Below the pieces are notes generated by a model. That model was not told the origin of the DNA and did no database searches. It saw only the letters and a program-made list of their open reading frames with translations. Position numbers and translations under genes: made by a program. From Alkalicella caledoniensis (GTDB lineage: Bacteria > Bacillota > Proteinivoracia > Proteinivoracales > Proteinivoracaceae), in assembly GCF_014467015.1 (NCBI RefSeq), contig NZ_CP058559.1, forward strand, positions 3,631,372 to 3,695,371: a DNA stretch of 64,000 nucleotides, in the 5' to 3' direction. Shown here one piece after another: positions 17,257 to 27,060 of this stretch (positions are counted from its first letter, which is position 1; each line of letters opens with the position of its first letter).

Positions 17257-18516
17257 ATGTATAATTGGATGAATAACATTGAATCTAGTAGACTTAAAGA
17301 ACTTATTTTATCTAGTAATGAAGTTTTATATCAATATTTTGGTAATATTGATACCATAATAGAAAATAACCAATATAAAGTATTAAAGGCATTTAAAGAA
17401 AACAACATTACTGAAGGTCACTTGTGGGGGAGTACTGGATACGGGTATGGGGACTTAGGTAGGGATGGGTTGGATAGACTGTATGCTTCTATATTCAATA
17501 CAGAAGCGGGGCTTGTGAGACAACAATTTGTGTCAGGGACCCATTGTTTATCGTCCTGTCTATTCGGAATACTTAATCCAAAGGACCACTTTATGTATAT
17601 AACTGGTAAGCCATACGATACCCTAGAAAAAACCATAGGGATTGTAGAACATCCCAAATCTTTAATTTCTCAAGGTATTGAGTACAACCATGTGGATCTC
17701 TTGCCTGATGGTAATTTTGATCTTGAGTCAATTAAAAACTCTATCAAACCCAACACCAAAATGATAGCCATACAGCGTTCAAAAGGATACTCATTAAATA
17801 GTTCCATTGATATTGCAAAAATGAAATCAATAGTGGATTTTATTAAGAATACCAAAAAAGATATCGTTATTTTTGTTGATAATTGTTATGGGGAATTTAC
17901 TGAGTGTTTAGAACCAACAGATGTTGGAGTAGATATAATGGCAGGAAGTCTTATAAAAAATCCTGGTGGTGGGCTAGCTTTAACAGGAGGATATGTGGTA
18001 GGGAGGAAGGACTTAGTTAAGAAAGTAGCAGAGCAGCTAACAGCTCCAGGTCTTGGAAATGAAGTAGGTGCATCATTAAATAATAATTTACCTTTTTACC
18101 AAGGTATCTTTTCAGCTCCTAAGGTAGTGGGTGATAGTTTAAAAAGTTCCATATATGCAGCTTTTATAGCTAAAGAGCTAGGTTTTGATACCCATCCTAA
18201 ACATGAGGATCTAAGGACAGATATCGTTCAAGGTATAATCTTCAACAATGAAAAATCTCTGATTAAATTCTGTCAGGGAATACAGCACAATTCTCCAATA
18301 GATTCTTTTGCCACACCAGTGCCAGACCAACTTCCGGGTTATCAAGTACCTGTTATAATGGCAGCTGGCACATTCATACAAGGTGCATCCATAGAGCTTA
18401 GTGCAGACGCCCCAATAAAATCACCTTATATAGGTTATCTCCAAGGATCTTTAACATTTCAACATGGAAAAATAGCGATATCTATGGCTTTTGATAAAGT
18501 GCTCAAAGATTCATAA
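17257..18516 (+). CDS. ynbB: Methionine gamma-lyase family PLP protein (YnbB-like)
   Basis: 419 residues, full length for the family also named aluminium resistance protein. It has the type I PLP fold: WGSTGYGYGDLGRD and FVSGTHCLSSCLFG near the N terminus, VDNCYGEF for the PLP aspartate region, and SLIKNPGGGLA with the lysine expected to bind PLP. Bacillus subtilis ynbB lies at the same place behind spoVK, so the synteny supports the name; the physiological substrate is not established and the lyase name rests on fold. The start has CGGAGG upstream. A TATAAT at 17166 may be a promoter. It ends before the hairpin at 18570. Confidence 0.88.
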   Translation: MYNWMNNIESSRLKELILSSNEVLYQYFGNIDTIIENNQYKVLKAFKENNITEGHLWGSTGYGYGDLGRDGLDRLYASIFNTEAGLVRQQFVSGTHCLSSCLFGILNPKDHFMYITGKPYDTLEKTIGIVEHPKSLISQGIEYNHVDLLPDGNFDLESIKNSIKPNTKMIAIQRSKGYSLNSSIDIAKMKSIVDFIKNTKKDIVIFVDNCYGEFTECLEPTDVGVDIMAGSLIKNPGGGLALTGGYVVGRKDLVKKVAEQLTAPGLGNEVGASLNNNLPFYQGIFSAPKVVGDSLKSSIYAAFIAKELGFDTHPKHEDLRTDIVQGIIFNNEKSLIKFCQGIQHNSPIDSFATPVPDQLPGYQVPVIMAAGTFIQGASIELSADAPIKSPYIGYLQGSLTFQHGKIAISMAFDKVLKDS

Positions 18517-18569
18517 GGGAAGATATGTCCATTTACACTTTAACATACCAAATCTTAATATTTTGTAAA

Positions 18570-18614
18570 AAAATCACCCCTCTAAGAATAAAAATTAATT
18601 AGAGGGGTGATTTT
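18570..18614 (+). terminator. Long hairpin that ends ynbB and contains the ribosome site of the next gene
   Basis: AAAATCACCCCTCT (18570-18583) pairs perfectly with AGAGGGGTGATTTT (18601-18614) over 14 bases. The right arm holds GAGGGGTG, the only Shine-Dalgarno for the ATG at 18615. The design matches the hairpin at 1803-1843. Confidence 0.75.
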
Positions 18615-18941
18615 ATGGCTAAATTTTTAATCAAAAGAAAAAAATCTTTCCCTGTACACAAAAATAATCCTTATAGAACTAGGGATATAGTAATAGTAGG
18701 GAAGCTAGTAAAAAGAAACAAGATAGAAATAAAAGTCCAGCAAATTGACTGGACTTTGAAAACAAAAGTTGATGATAAAGCAGCTATCTATATAGTTGAC
18801 TCTGAGTACGATTATGTAAGTTTAGTAAAAATGCTAAATAAAGAACTAAAAGATACAAATGAACTAACTAGGCTTATAGAAGATTGGCTAGATAAAAACA
18901 AGTATCAATATTGTTTAGATGAATCTTCATCTAAACAATAA
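18615..18941 (+). CDS. Hypothetical basic protein
   Basis: 108 residues, Lys/Arg rich, with no signal peptide or membrane segment. The middle reads like a small beta-rich domain (DIVIVGKLVKRNKIEIKVQQIDW) and the end is a predicted helix (NKELKDTNELTRLIEDWLDKN). I do not recognise a family. The ribosome site is buried in the 14-bp hairpin before it, so translation should need unfolding or a processed transcript. It converges with lexA: its stop codon and the lexA stop are adjacent. Confidence 0.65.
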   Translation: MAKFLIKRKKSFPVHKNNPYRTRDIVIVGKLVKRNKIEIKVQQIDWTLKTKVDDKAAIYIVDSEYDYVSLVKMLNKELKDTNELTRLIEDWLDKNKYQYCLDESSSKQ

Positions 18942-19559
18942 CTACATCTGCCTAAATAGACCTACAACTTTACCCAAAATAATTGGGTTTCTTACTAAGA
19001 TTGGCTCATAAAATTCATTTTCAGGCTGTAATCTTACAAAGTCTTTCTCTTTGAAAAATCTTTTTACAGTAGCTTCATCGTCAATGAGTGCCACAATAAT
19101 TTCGCCGTTGTTTGCCACACTTTCTTGCTGAACTAAAACCAAGTCACCATCATGGATGCCGGCATCAATCATGCTGTCTCCAATTACAGAGAGCATAAAA
19201 GTTTTATTGGAACTTTTAATAAAATTTTCAGGTACAGGAAAATAATCTTCGATGTTTTCCTCAGCCAGTATGGGTAAACCAGCGGTTACTTTTCCTACAA
19301 TTGGCACAGAAATAATGCTTGGCTGTGGGATGGGGAAACCTGAATCTGAATTTAGAATTTCTATAGCCCTTGGTTTAGTAGGATCACGCCTAATAAAACC
19401 TAATTCCTCTAACTTTGCTAAATGTGAATGCACTGTAGAGCTAGACTTTAAACCTACTGCTAAGCCAATTTCCCTTACTGAGGGTGGGTATCCCTTGTCC
19501 TTTACCTGCATATTGATAAAACTGAGTATCTCCCTTTGTCTATCAGTTAACCCTTCCAT
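18942..19559 (-). CDS. lexA: SOS repressor LexA
   Basis: 205 residues. An N-terminal winged helix ([37 protein letters not shown]) is followed by the self-cleavage domain: scissile Ala-Gly in KVTAGLP, catalytic serine in IGDSMIDAG and catalytic lysine in EATVKRFF. LexA represses DNA-damage genes and cuts itself when RecA filaments form. Three LexA-type boxes lie in the 150 bases between it and the divergent yneA-yneB pair, one overlapping its own -35, so it should control both itself and those genes. The ATG follows TGGGAGG on the minus strand. Confidence 0.97.
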   Translation of the reverse strand: MEGLTDRQREILSFINMQVKDKGYPPSVREIGLAVGLKSSSTVHSHLAKLEELGFIRRDPTKPRAIEILNSDSGFPIPQPSIISVPIVGKVTAGLPILAEENIEDYFPVPENFIKSSNKTFMLSVIGDSMIDAGIHDGDLVLVQQESVANNGEIIVALIDDEATVKRFFKEKDFVRLQPENEFYEPILVRNPIILGKVVGLFRQM

Positions 19560-19592
19560 ATGAAAAACCTCCCAGAACTCTTCTTTTAAGTA

Positions 19593-19621
19593 ATTATAAC
19601 ATAATATTCCACATATGCAAA
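19593..19621 (-). promoter_or_regulatory. lexA promoter
   Basis: On the minus strand TTTGCA (19621-19616) and TATAAT (19598-19593) are 17 bases apart, about 35 bases before the lexA start. A LexA box covers the -35 end. Confidence 0.7.
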
Positions 19622-19630
19622 CATTAGTTC
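19619..19630 (-). promoter_or_regulatory. LexA box 1 (lexA-proximal)
   Basis: Minus strand reads GAAC-TAAT-GTTT, fitting the Firmicutes LexA consensus GAACnnnnGTTY. It overlaps the lexA -35 element. Confidence 0.75.
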
Positions 19631-19650
19631 TATTTTTTTACCTAAACCCC

Positions 19651-19679
19651 TTGACCGAACAAATGTTTTGTAGTATCAT
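19651..19679 (+). promoter_or_regulatory. yneA promoter
   Basis: TTGACC (19651-19656) and TATCAT (19674-19679) are spaced by exactly 17 bases, and the spacer contains LexA box 2. The yneA start is 33 bases downstream. Confidence 0.75.
19657..19668 (+). promoter_or_regulatory. LexA box 2 (inside the yneA promoter spacer)
   Basis: GAAC-AAAT-GTTT, matching GAACnnnnGTTY, placed between -35 and -10 of the yneA promoter, a position that blocks polymerase. Confidence 0.82.
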
Positions 19680-19685
19680 TTAATC

Positions 19686-19697
19686 AAACAAACGTTC
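19686..19697 (-). promoter_or_regulatory. LexA box 3 (downstream of the yneA -10)
   Basis: Minus strand reads GAAC-GTTT-GTTT. It overlaps the expected start of yneA transcription and lies just before its GGGAGG ribosome site. Confidence 0.72.
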
Positions 19698-19711
19698 TGG
19701 GAGGTTATATT

Positions 19712-20646
<935 letters not shown>

Positions 20647-20653
20647 TCTAAAT

Positions 20654-20690
20654 AAAAGCCCTGTAATGTCTCTGACATACAGGGCTTTTG
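20654..20690 (+). terminator. Terminator after yneB
   Basis: AAAAGCCCTGTAATGTC pairs with GACATACAGGGCTTTT (one mismatch) around TCT. It starts seven bases after the yneB stop. Confidence 0.88.
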
Positions 20691-20999
20691 CCATTGTAAC
20701 ACTAAACTAATCTATAGAAACTTTGTTTTTTATTAATTTGAGAGTTTTCTTTTAAATAATCTTATCTACCTGGCAGATAGTTAATATTTATTACCTCTAA
20801 AATAGACAATTCAAAATTCAGACAGGATTTTTTAAACGTTACTAAATTACTACCTCTCAAATAGAAAATTTAGATTAAACATAAGGATTTTTAACTTTAT
20901 TTAAATTTAACACATAATGCGAATAATTTAAGCCCATTCTTCAAAAACTACAAATACATTCAACAATCTATATAAGCCTTATAAAGGAGGTAGGAATAA
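20691..20999. other. Non-coding AT-rich stretch with a degenerate direct repeat
   Basis: No gene. Two related segments start with TACCTCTAAAATAGA (about 20790) and TACCTCTCAAATAGA (about 20851), and both run into GGATTTTTTAA or GGATTTTTAA, giving a diverged direct repeat about 60 bases apart. A small hairpin TATCTACCTGGCAGATA lies at about 20763. The end holds the AAAGGAGG of the next gene. Confidence 0.45.
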
Positions 21000-22002
<1,003 letters not shown>

Positions 22003-22329
22003 CTATGTCCCTGTGCCCATTGAAGAAATCCTATAATAACCATCTTCTGCAATTACCGTTAAAATCAAATATTTATCTCTTACCCTATTTCCATCAATTT
22101 GTCCATTTCCATGTATCCATCCTTCCCTTGACGAAGGATCCTTTTTTACTGAAAATGAATCAGAAAAGCGAGATAAATTTTTGTTAACTTCCTCATCAGA
22201 GTAAATTTGGTATATTTCATAATCCTCAATTCTATGGTGCATCTGCACTTTATAGGATTTATGATATTTCAAGTAATCTTCAAACAGGTTGTTAGTATGT
22301 ATTTTCTTTCTCATTAAGTAAATTCTCAC
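22003..22329 (-). CDS. Hypothetical protein, possible 5'-truncated remnant
   Basis: 108 residues ending in VIAEDGYYRISSMGTGT, a pattern like the last strand of NTF2-fold secreted proteins (DUF4829-like), but this is only a resemblance. Such proteins usually start with a lipoprotein signal, which is missing, and no ribosome site precedes the first start codons, so the gene may have lost its 5' end. It is divergent from the gene at 22404. Composition (Lys, Tyr, Asp) is like neighbouring genes. Confidence 0.4.
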   Translation of the reverse strand: MRIYLMRKKIHTNNLFEDYLKYHKSYKVQMHHRIEDYEIYQIYSDEEVNKNLSRFSDSFSVKKDPSSREGWIHGNGQIDGNRVRDKYLILTVIAEDGYYRISSMGTGT

Positions 22330-22403
22330 AAGGACATATCAAAATTATATAAATCATTGTATAATTATGGATATATGAGTGAAAGGTTAGGTGGGGATAC
22401 AAG

Positions 22404-22949
22404 ATGAATATATTGAGTAAAATGAGTAAAAGGTTGAAAATAATACTTGGTATCTTATTTGTATTGGTTTTAATAACCGTTGGTCTTAATCAAAAACACC
22501 TTCTTATAATTTATAAAGATGAGAGTCATGGTAAAAATGGTCAATATAACTATAACTGGATGATATTTGATAATCCTGTGGACCTAGAAATTTATAAAGG
22601 TGAGGGCTGGTCTGAATTTAGAGGAGATTTAAATGTTCGTGAAACCGCACGAATAACTAACAAAAAGATTGTAAGAAATATAATAAGAGAAATTGTTAAA
22701 TTTGAAGAAATCCTGGACTATACTGTAGAAGATTATGTTCGCGATTCTGAAGGATTTGAAGCTAATAGGTTTCGAGTTTGGATAAGAACAATAGAAGAAA
22801 TTGAAGAAGATGGCCAAAGGGGTGGACCAATAATGATGGGTTTTACCTTTTATGAGGGCCATAATATTGCTAGATCATACTTTGGAGAAGAATTTTATTA
22901 TCTAGATGAAGAGTTCAAAGAATATCTTATGAGTTTCATCAATGAGTAA
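22404..22949 (+). CDS. Hypothetical membrane-anchored extracellular protein
   Basis: 181 residues with a membrane helix at residues 12-28 and a soluble, acidic outer part with no cysteines. I do not recognise the domain. The start has a modest AGGTGGGG, and TATAAT at 22360-22365 could be its -10. It ends just before one of the TGTAGC-hairpin-GACCC repeats. The gene stands alone between repeat regions in an accessory segment. Confidence 0.65.
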   Translation: MNILSKMSKRLKIILGILFVLVLITVGLNQKHLLIIYKDESHGKNGQYNYNWMIFDNPVDLEIYKGEGWSEFRGDLNVRETARITNKKIVRNIIREIVKFEEILDYTVEDYVRDSEGFEANRFRVWIRTIEEIEEDGQRGGPIMMGFTFYEGHNIARSYFGEEFYYLDEEFKEYLMSFINE

Positions 22950-23327
22950 GATAAAGCAGTCATCTATTTATTTAAATTGTAGCCAAGGCTTTAGCCTTGT
23001 GACCCGCAATGTCATCTTAAAAAACAAATCACTAAAACATTATCCAGGCAATAGTGCCAAATTTACAGCTTTCATCATTTCCAGCCACTTTTCCCCAAAA
23101 ATGTCCTCGTATTTTGCGATTTAAGGCATCTAAAAAGCCAAACAGGCCCCATACAGACCTGTTTGGCTTTAAAAACCTCTTTAAGAGCGTTTTAATGCTT
23201 TTTTACATCCAGTATTCTCTTTATATATATAAAAAGAGCCAGGATCTTAATTAGAATAATAAATGTAATAATTTTGGTTAAACACTCATTATTTCTAATT
23301 CATGTTATTTGGGTAATAAAAGAGTTT
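22950..23327. repeat. Dispersed repeat copy and terminator-like hairpin
   Basis: At 22978-23100 lies TTGTAGC, the hairpin CAAGGCT-TT-AGCCTTG, then GACCCGC and a later CAGGCAATAGTG, a copy of the element at 21447-21510. At 23133-23170 AAAGCCAAACAGG pairs with CCTGTTTGGCTTT, a good terminator for the gene at 22404. No gene is supported. Confidence 0.6.
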
Positions 23328-23639
23328 TTACCTTATATACCCTTTGGCTTTACCTAACTGTTTCATTATAAAGTTCACTAAATAAAAAAGTAGTGGTATT
23401 AATGGCATATATATAGAATATGAAGAACTATAACTAGATAAAACCATCATACCCCCTATTATCAGTGATATAGATGAATTCAAAATTGAGAAAAATAACT
23501 GCATCTTAAAGTATTTATCTTCTTTTCCTTTAACAACTTTTATGTTTTTGAAATAAATTGTCACTTTGTTCCTAAATATAATAGAATAAGTCAAGTAAGT
23601 TATGCCAAACACAATTAAAAAAACTCCGAATGGATTCAA
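23328..23639 (-). CDS. Small membrane protein
   Basis: 103 residues from TTG 23639, six bases after GAGGAGGGG on the minus strand; the frame goes further upstream but without a ribosome site. Three hydrophobic segments (NPFGVFLIVFGITYLTYSII; FFSILNSSISLIIGGMMVL; YMPLIPLLFYLVNFIM) are separated by a basic loop with KGKEDKYFKMQ. It resembles small Firmicutes membrane proteins of unknown function. It is the last of three minus-strand membrane-protein genes (24655, 24012, 23639). Confidence 0.6.
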   Translation of the reverse strand: MNPFGVFLIVFGITYLTYSIIFRNKVTIYFKNIKVVKGKEDKYFKMQLFFSILNSSISLIIGGMMVLSSYSSSYSIYMPLIPLLFYLVNFIMKQLGKAKGYIR

Positions 23640-23736
23640 ACTATCCCCTCCTCTTTCACCTGGCAAAAAACTTAATTTACATATTTTATACAATGCTCAT
23701 CAAAGTCTATTTATTAAGATTTATAATACTTAATCG

Positions 23737-24012
23737 TTACTTATATTTGAACATTAAGTCAATAAATAGCAAAGAAAAAGCAATCAAGAACGCAGACACT
23801 ATATTGTTATAATCTACTAAATAGGCAATTGGAAAGGTAATCGCAGCTGCCGGAATAATAAGCAAAAATCCAATTAAATTCTTGCGTTTCCATTTTTTAG
23901 TCTTTTTATGTATGGCTTTAAAGAAAGGCCATTTTGCTACACCTAATTTATTTGAAAGCATTTCTAAAGCAACTCTAAAAATAAAAATAGTAATAATCCT
24001 TTTTAAAAACAT
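23737..24012 (-). CDS. Small membrane protein
   Basis: 91 residues with a strong GGGGAGGAGGG before the ATG. The N-terminal half is basic (KAIHKKTKKWKRKN) after one hydrophobic stretch, followed by two close membrane segments (LIGFLLIIPAAAITFPIAYL and IVSAFLIAFSLLFIDLMF). No family recognised. It lies 52 bases behind the gene at 24065-24655 and probably belongs to the same transcript. Confidence 0.6.
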   Translation of the reverse strand: MFLKRIITIFIFRVALEMLSNKLGVAKWPFFKAIHKKTKKWKRKNLIGFLLIIPAAAITFPIAYLVDYNNIVSAFLIAFSLLFIDLMFKYK

Positions 24013-24064
24013 CCCATTCCCTCCTCCCCTTTATATCTCAGCCCATTGTATTTCAAACAACCAC

Positions 24065-24655
24065 TTACTTCCCCACTTCTCTGAGCCTCTCCCTATTATC
24101 CTCTATCTTCTGAAGAACAAGTGCATTAAACTCCTCATAAAGCCTATAATTGGGATCGGTCAACTTTGCATAATTGATATAGTCACCTTTAGAGCTCTTT
24201 GTGTTACCATCTTCATCACGACTGAGGACAATTTCGCATTCACTATTGGCAAACCTGACGATCTCCCTTAAATCCTCATGAAAAAACTCTACAGCTACCA
24301 CAAGCTGCTCTTTTTCATGTTCACTGGCAGTAGAGCTTAACTGTCTAAGCAAAGTCTGATACCCGTCCTGTAAAAGGAACTCAAAGGTGGATAATGGCCT
24401 ACCGCTTACATAAACCAAATGGTTAACATGCATTAAAAGGTCATCATCAATTGAATCAGTACCATCAGTCTCTAATTTCATATCTATGAATCTAGTTAGA
24501 AACTTAGCATCATTTAATTGATAATAAGCCTGACTCCCGCGTTCACGTTTAAGTTCTTTATTAACATAAGTAAACCGAAGAAAACTAAATACAAAAAGAA
24601 AAATTAAAAACACTAAAAATATAGGTGACGACAACATTTTTTTAAACCTACTCAA
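24065..24655 (-). CDS. Hypothetical protein with N-terminal membrane helix
   Basis: 196 residues from TTG 24655 behind GGATGGGGAG; the longer frame back to 24727 has no ribosome site. A membrane segment (residues about 8-25) is followed by a helical, charged region: LSSTASEHEKEQLVVAVEFF, then YINYAKLTDPNYRLYEEF and a coiled-coil-like end. It may face the outside. No known domain. It is the first gene of the three-gene minus-strand run. Confidence 0.6.
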   Translation of the reverse strand: MSRFKKMLSSPIFLVFLIFLFVFSFLRFTYVNKELKRERGSQAYYQLNDAKFLTRFIDMKLETDGTDSIDDDLLMHVNHLVYVSGRPLSTFEFLLQDGYQTLLRQLSSTASEHEKEQLVVAVEFFHEDLREIVRFANSECEIVLSRDEDGNTKSSKGDYINYAKLTDPNYRLYEEFNALVLQKIEDNRERLREVGK

Positions 24656-24884
24656 CTCTCCCCATCCTCTCTCACCCTCACCGTTTAAGTTACATAATAA
24701 TAAAGTATTATATACTGATTTTACCATATAAGGTAAGCTAATGTTAGGGTATATTAAATTTTTAATTTAAGTGATAAGATTTTTTAATACTAATATTTAA
24801 CATTAATCATCACTACTAAACATGATATAATAGACAAGTAAATATATTTTACTTCATCAAAAAACAAAAAAACAAAATTTGCTA

Positions 24885-24913
24885 TTGCATTAATATCAAA
24901 TATGTTATATAAT
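24885..24913 (+). promoter_or_regulatory. tRNA-Trp promoter
   Basis: TTGCAT (24885-24890) and TATAAT (24908-24913) are spaced by 17 bases and end 12 bases before the mature tRNA. Confidence 0.75.
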
Positions 24914-24925
24914 AAATTTTGTCGC

Positions 24926-25001
24926 AGGGGAGTAGCTCAATTGGTAGAGTAGTGGTCTCCAAAACCATTGGTTGCGGGTTCGATTCCTGTCTCCCCTGCC
25001 A
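24926..25001 (+). tRNA. trnW: tRNA-Trp (anticodon CCA)
   Basis: 76 bases with the CCA end encoded. Acceptor stem AGGGGAG/CTCCCCT with discriminator G, D arm AGCTCAATTGGTAGAG, anticodon loop CTCCAAA with CCA at 24959-24961, and T arm GCGGGTTCGATTCCTGT. It stands alone with its own promoter and terminator. As the CCA anticodon reads only UGG, UGA stays a stop. Confidence 0.97.
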
Positions 25002-25016
25002 ACTAAACAAATAACT

Positions 25017-25046
25017 AAAGCTGACATAACGTCAGCTTTTTTTTAT
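25017..25046 (+). terminator. Terminator of tRNA-Trp
   Basis: AAAGCTGACATAACGTCAGCTTTTTTTT: AAAGCTGAC pairs with GTCAGCTTT around ATAA, then a T run. Confidence 0.88.
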
Positions 25047-25387
25047 ACTTTTTTAAAGATAACACCGAAAGCCACTAACATACATGCCTTGATCTTAGCC
25101 CTTTTGGTGCCAGATGTTGTCCCAACTCTTATACCTCCAAGGGTGCCTAGTTTTTAAATAAAAGAAGGCTTCAGACCCAGCGTGTAGCAATAAGTCGACG
25201 TTTCTGTTGGCAATTTGCCCTTTGGTGTCAAATGGTGTTCCCAGCCCTTTTGGTGCAAGATGGTGTCCAAAGTTTTTGTGTTTTCAGTCAACTATGTTTC
25301 AAAAAATAAAAGAAATTTACAAATCACAACCCCATCCACCACAAAAATATATTATAATTGTACTATAAAGTAATATAGGAGGATAAC
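25047..25387. repeat. Intergenic region with GGTGCCAGATGGTGTCC-type repeats
   Basis: No gene. Copies of TTTTGGTGCCAGATGTTGTCC (about 25089) and CCCTTTTGGTGCAAGATGGTGTCC (about 25236) belong to a family that recurs at 28.1-30.3 kb. A reverse copy of the unit containing GACTTATTGCTACACGCTGGGTC lies at about 25170-25212. The end carries AGGAGG for the next gene. Confidence 0.55.
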
Positions 25388-26923
25388 ATGAATATCAACG
25401 ACTCACTAAAGTACCCACAAAGAAACATACGTCATAAAAGAAAAAAATCAAATAAGCTATTATTTATTGTATTCCTTCTTATAGCAACACTTGCAACCCT
25501 AGCCTTTGTACCAAGTACCAGTGACACGTTATATTACTCTAGCGGTTCTGTAAAATACATTGGCCAAAGGGATAATTCCCTAGCCACAGGTTATGGAACA
25601 TACTACTATACTAACGGTATTTCATTTTACCAAGGCTATTGGCTAAATGGGTATGCTCACGGTGAAGGAGATTATTTTACGCCTAATGGGGATTTAGTAT
25701 ATTCTGGTCAGTGGGAAAATGGCTTGATTACAGGCTATGGAACTGAGTACTATAATGATGGCTCAGTGAAATACCAAGGCCAATGGCTAGAAGGCGCTTA
25801 TCATGGTGACGGAACGAAATTTACCCAAGACAATATGAAAATATACACTGGGGAATGGAACAAAGGTATACCCCATGGACAAGGACAGCTATTTGATATA
25901 AAAGAGAGCCTTATTTATAGTGGAGATATGCAAAATGCCCTGCGCCACGGTCAAGGCAAAGAGTACTTCAACGGAAAACTCCATTATGAAGGCCAATGGG
26001 AGAATGATGAAATCCTAGATTACTCTGGCTTCCACTTACCCCAGGGCCAGAAATTATCAGCTGCACTGGGTCAGCATTACTATGAAATATTTAATAAACT
26101 AGGATATGAGGAAGCCGTAACAGTTGCTACTTCCCTCCTCCCACACTCACAGCTCGTAGAAAGTTCTAGTAATGATAATCACTTTAAATACTTGATGTAT
26201 CGGTATTTAGAATTTCCCTCCACATACAATAGCTCGGTGGTAAGGGATATAATTAAAGAGCTGCAATCTGTTCCTATCACTATCTTAGAAGATCTAGTAC
26301 AAAGAGGTGTAAAACACAGACTTATAAATGGTTCCATAGCAAATCAACCAGAATTCCGGAGTATAGCAGAAAGCATGCGTGGTGTCCCCCTAAAAGATGC
26401 CCTTGGCATAGCAAGTCCCCATAACAGGCTCCTAATTACAAGGCTTGATAGAGGGAATCCCACAAGCACCACCATCCACGAGCTTGGCCATGGTGTAGAT
26501 TTCTTCCTAATAGATAACCACAGTCAAACTGAAGCCTTTGAAAAGCTAAGGAGTGAAGAAGCAGCATCAATGTTTAATAACAGCCTTATAGATACAAGCT
26601 ATTTCGTAGACTATCCCGAAGAATACTTTGCTGAATTCTTCACCCAATTCTTCATAAGTGACAGCAAAAAACTTACAGGTGGAGCAAGAAACAACAGTCA
26701 AATACAACAAAGGGCTCCTAAAACATATCAGTATTTCACAGAAAAAATCTTAAACTACCAAAGCCAATACTACCAACACCAAGGAACTAAAAGTGCCGCC
26801 ACTACTAACCCAATATCCCAGATAACAGCAAACACAGAATCCACCCCCACCCCACTTTACCTAGAACAAACCCAATCTATACTAATAAACCTAATAGGAA
26901 AAATTAGAACCAAACTAAACTAA
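25388..26923 (+). CDS. Membrane-anchored MORN-repeat protein with anthrax lethal factor-like metalloprotease domain
   Basis: 511 residues. A basic N terminus and a membrane helix (about 24-42) anchor it, with the rest outside. Residues about 47-215 are MORN repeats (YQGYWLNGYAHGEG, YSGQWENG, YQGQWLEGAYHGDG). The C-terminal domain has HELGH (364-368) and EYFAE starting at E412, with Y405 seven residues before E412, then APKTYQYFTEKI. The order and spacing match anthrax lethal factor (H686, H690, Y728, E735, then APKTFQFINDQI), so it is an M34-type zinc protease, the group that also contains the Pro-Pro endopeptidases. The whole catalytic set is present. Substrate unknown; MORN repeats may bind membrane or partner. 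A terminator follows at 26924. Confidence 0.82.
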   Translation: MNINDSLKYPQRNIRHKRKKSNKLLFIVFLLIATLATLAFVPSTSDTLYYSSGSVKYIGQRDNSLATGYGTYYYTNGISFYQGYWLNGYAHGEGDYFTPNGDLVYSGQWENGLITGYGTEYYNDGSVKYQGQWLEGAYHGDGTKFTQDNMKIYTGEWNKGIPHGQGQLFDIKESLIYSGDMQNALRHGQGKEYFNGKLHYEGQWENDEILDYSGFHLPQGQKLSAALGQHYYEIFNKLGYEEAVTVATSLLPHSQLVESSSNDNHFKYLMYRYLEFPSTYNSSVVRDIIKELQSVPITILEDLVQRGVKHRLINGSIANQPEFRSIAESMRGVPLKDALGIASPHNRLLITRLDRGNPTSTTIHELGHGVDFFLIDNHSQTEAFEKLRSEEAASMFNNSLIDTSYFVDYPEEYFAEFFTQFFISDSKKLTGGARNNSQIQQRAPKTYQYFTEKILNYQSQYYQHQGTKSAATTNPISQITANTESTPTPLYLEQTQSILINLIGKIRTKLN

Positions 26924-26953
26924 AAAAGTGGCCACCGGCCACTTTATTTTTTT
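26924..26953 (+). terminator. Terminator after the MORN-metalloprotease gene
   Basis: AAAGTGGCC-ACC-GGCCACTTT followed by ATTTTTTTT, directly behind the stop codon. Confidence 0.88.
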
Positions 26954-26971
26954 TATATTTACAAGTCTCCC

Positions 26972-27060
26972 TTTTGCGAGCAATCCTGCCGTCAAAGGCT
27001 ATCCTCCTCGCGAAGCGTCTCTCAATCCCTAAGGGAAATCTCCTCCCCCAGGGAAACTAC
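26972..27060. repeat. Mini-hairpin array A
   Basis: A run of tiny stem-loops separated by ATCCT-type linkers: TTGC-GA-GCAA, then a GCC..AAAGGC module, TCGC-GAA-GCG, then CCCT-A-AGGG and CCC-A-GGG. It lies directly at the 3' side of the minus-strand gene ending at 27057. Related arrays are at 41253, 47287 and 51447. Confidence 0.6.

Noticed and set aside
22942..23254. Two overlapping plus-strand open frames of about 60 codons
   Set aside because: They cover a dispersed repeat copy and a terminator hairpin; no ribosome site.
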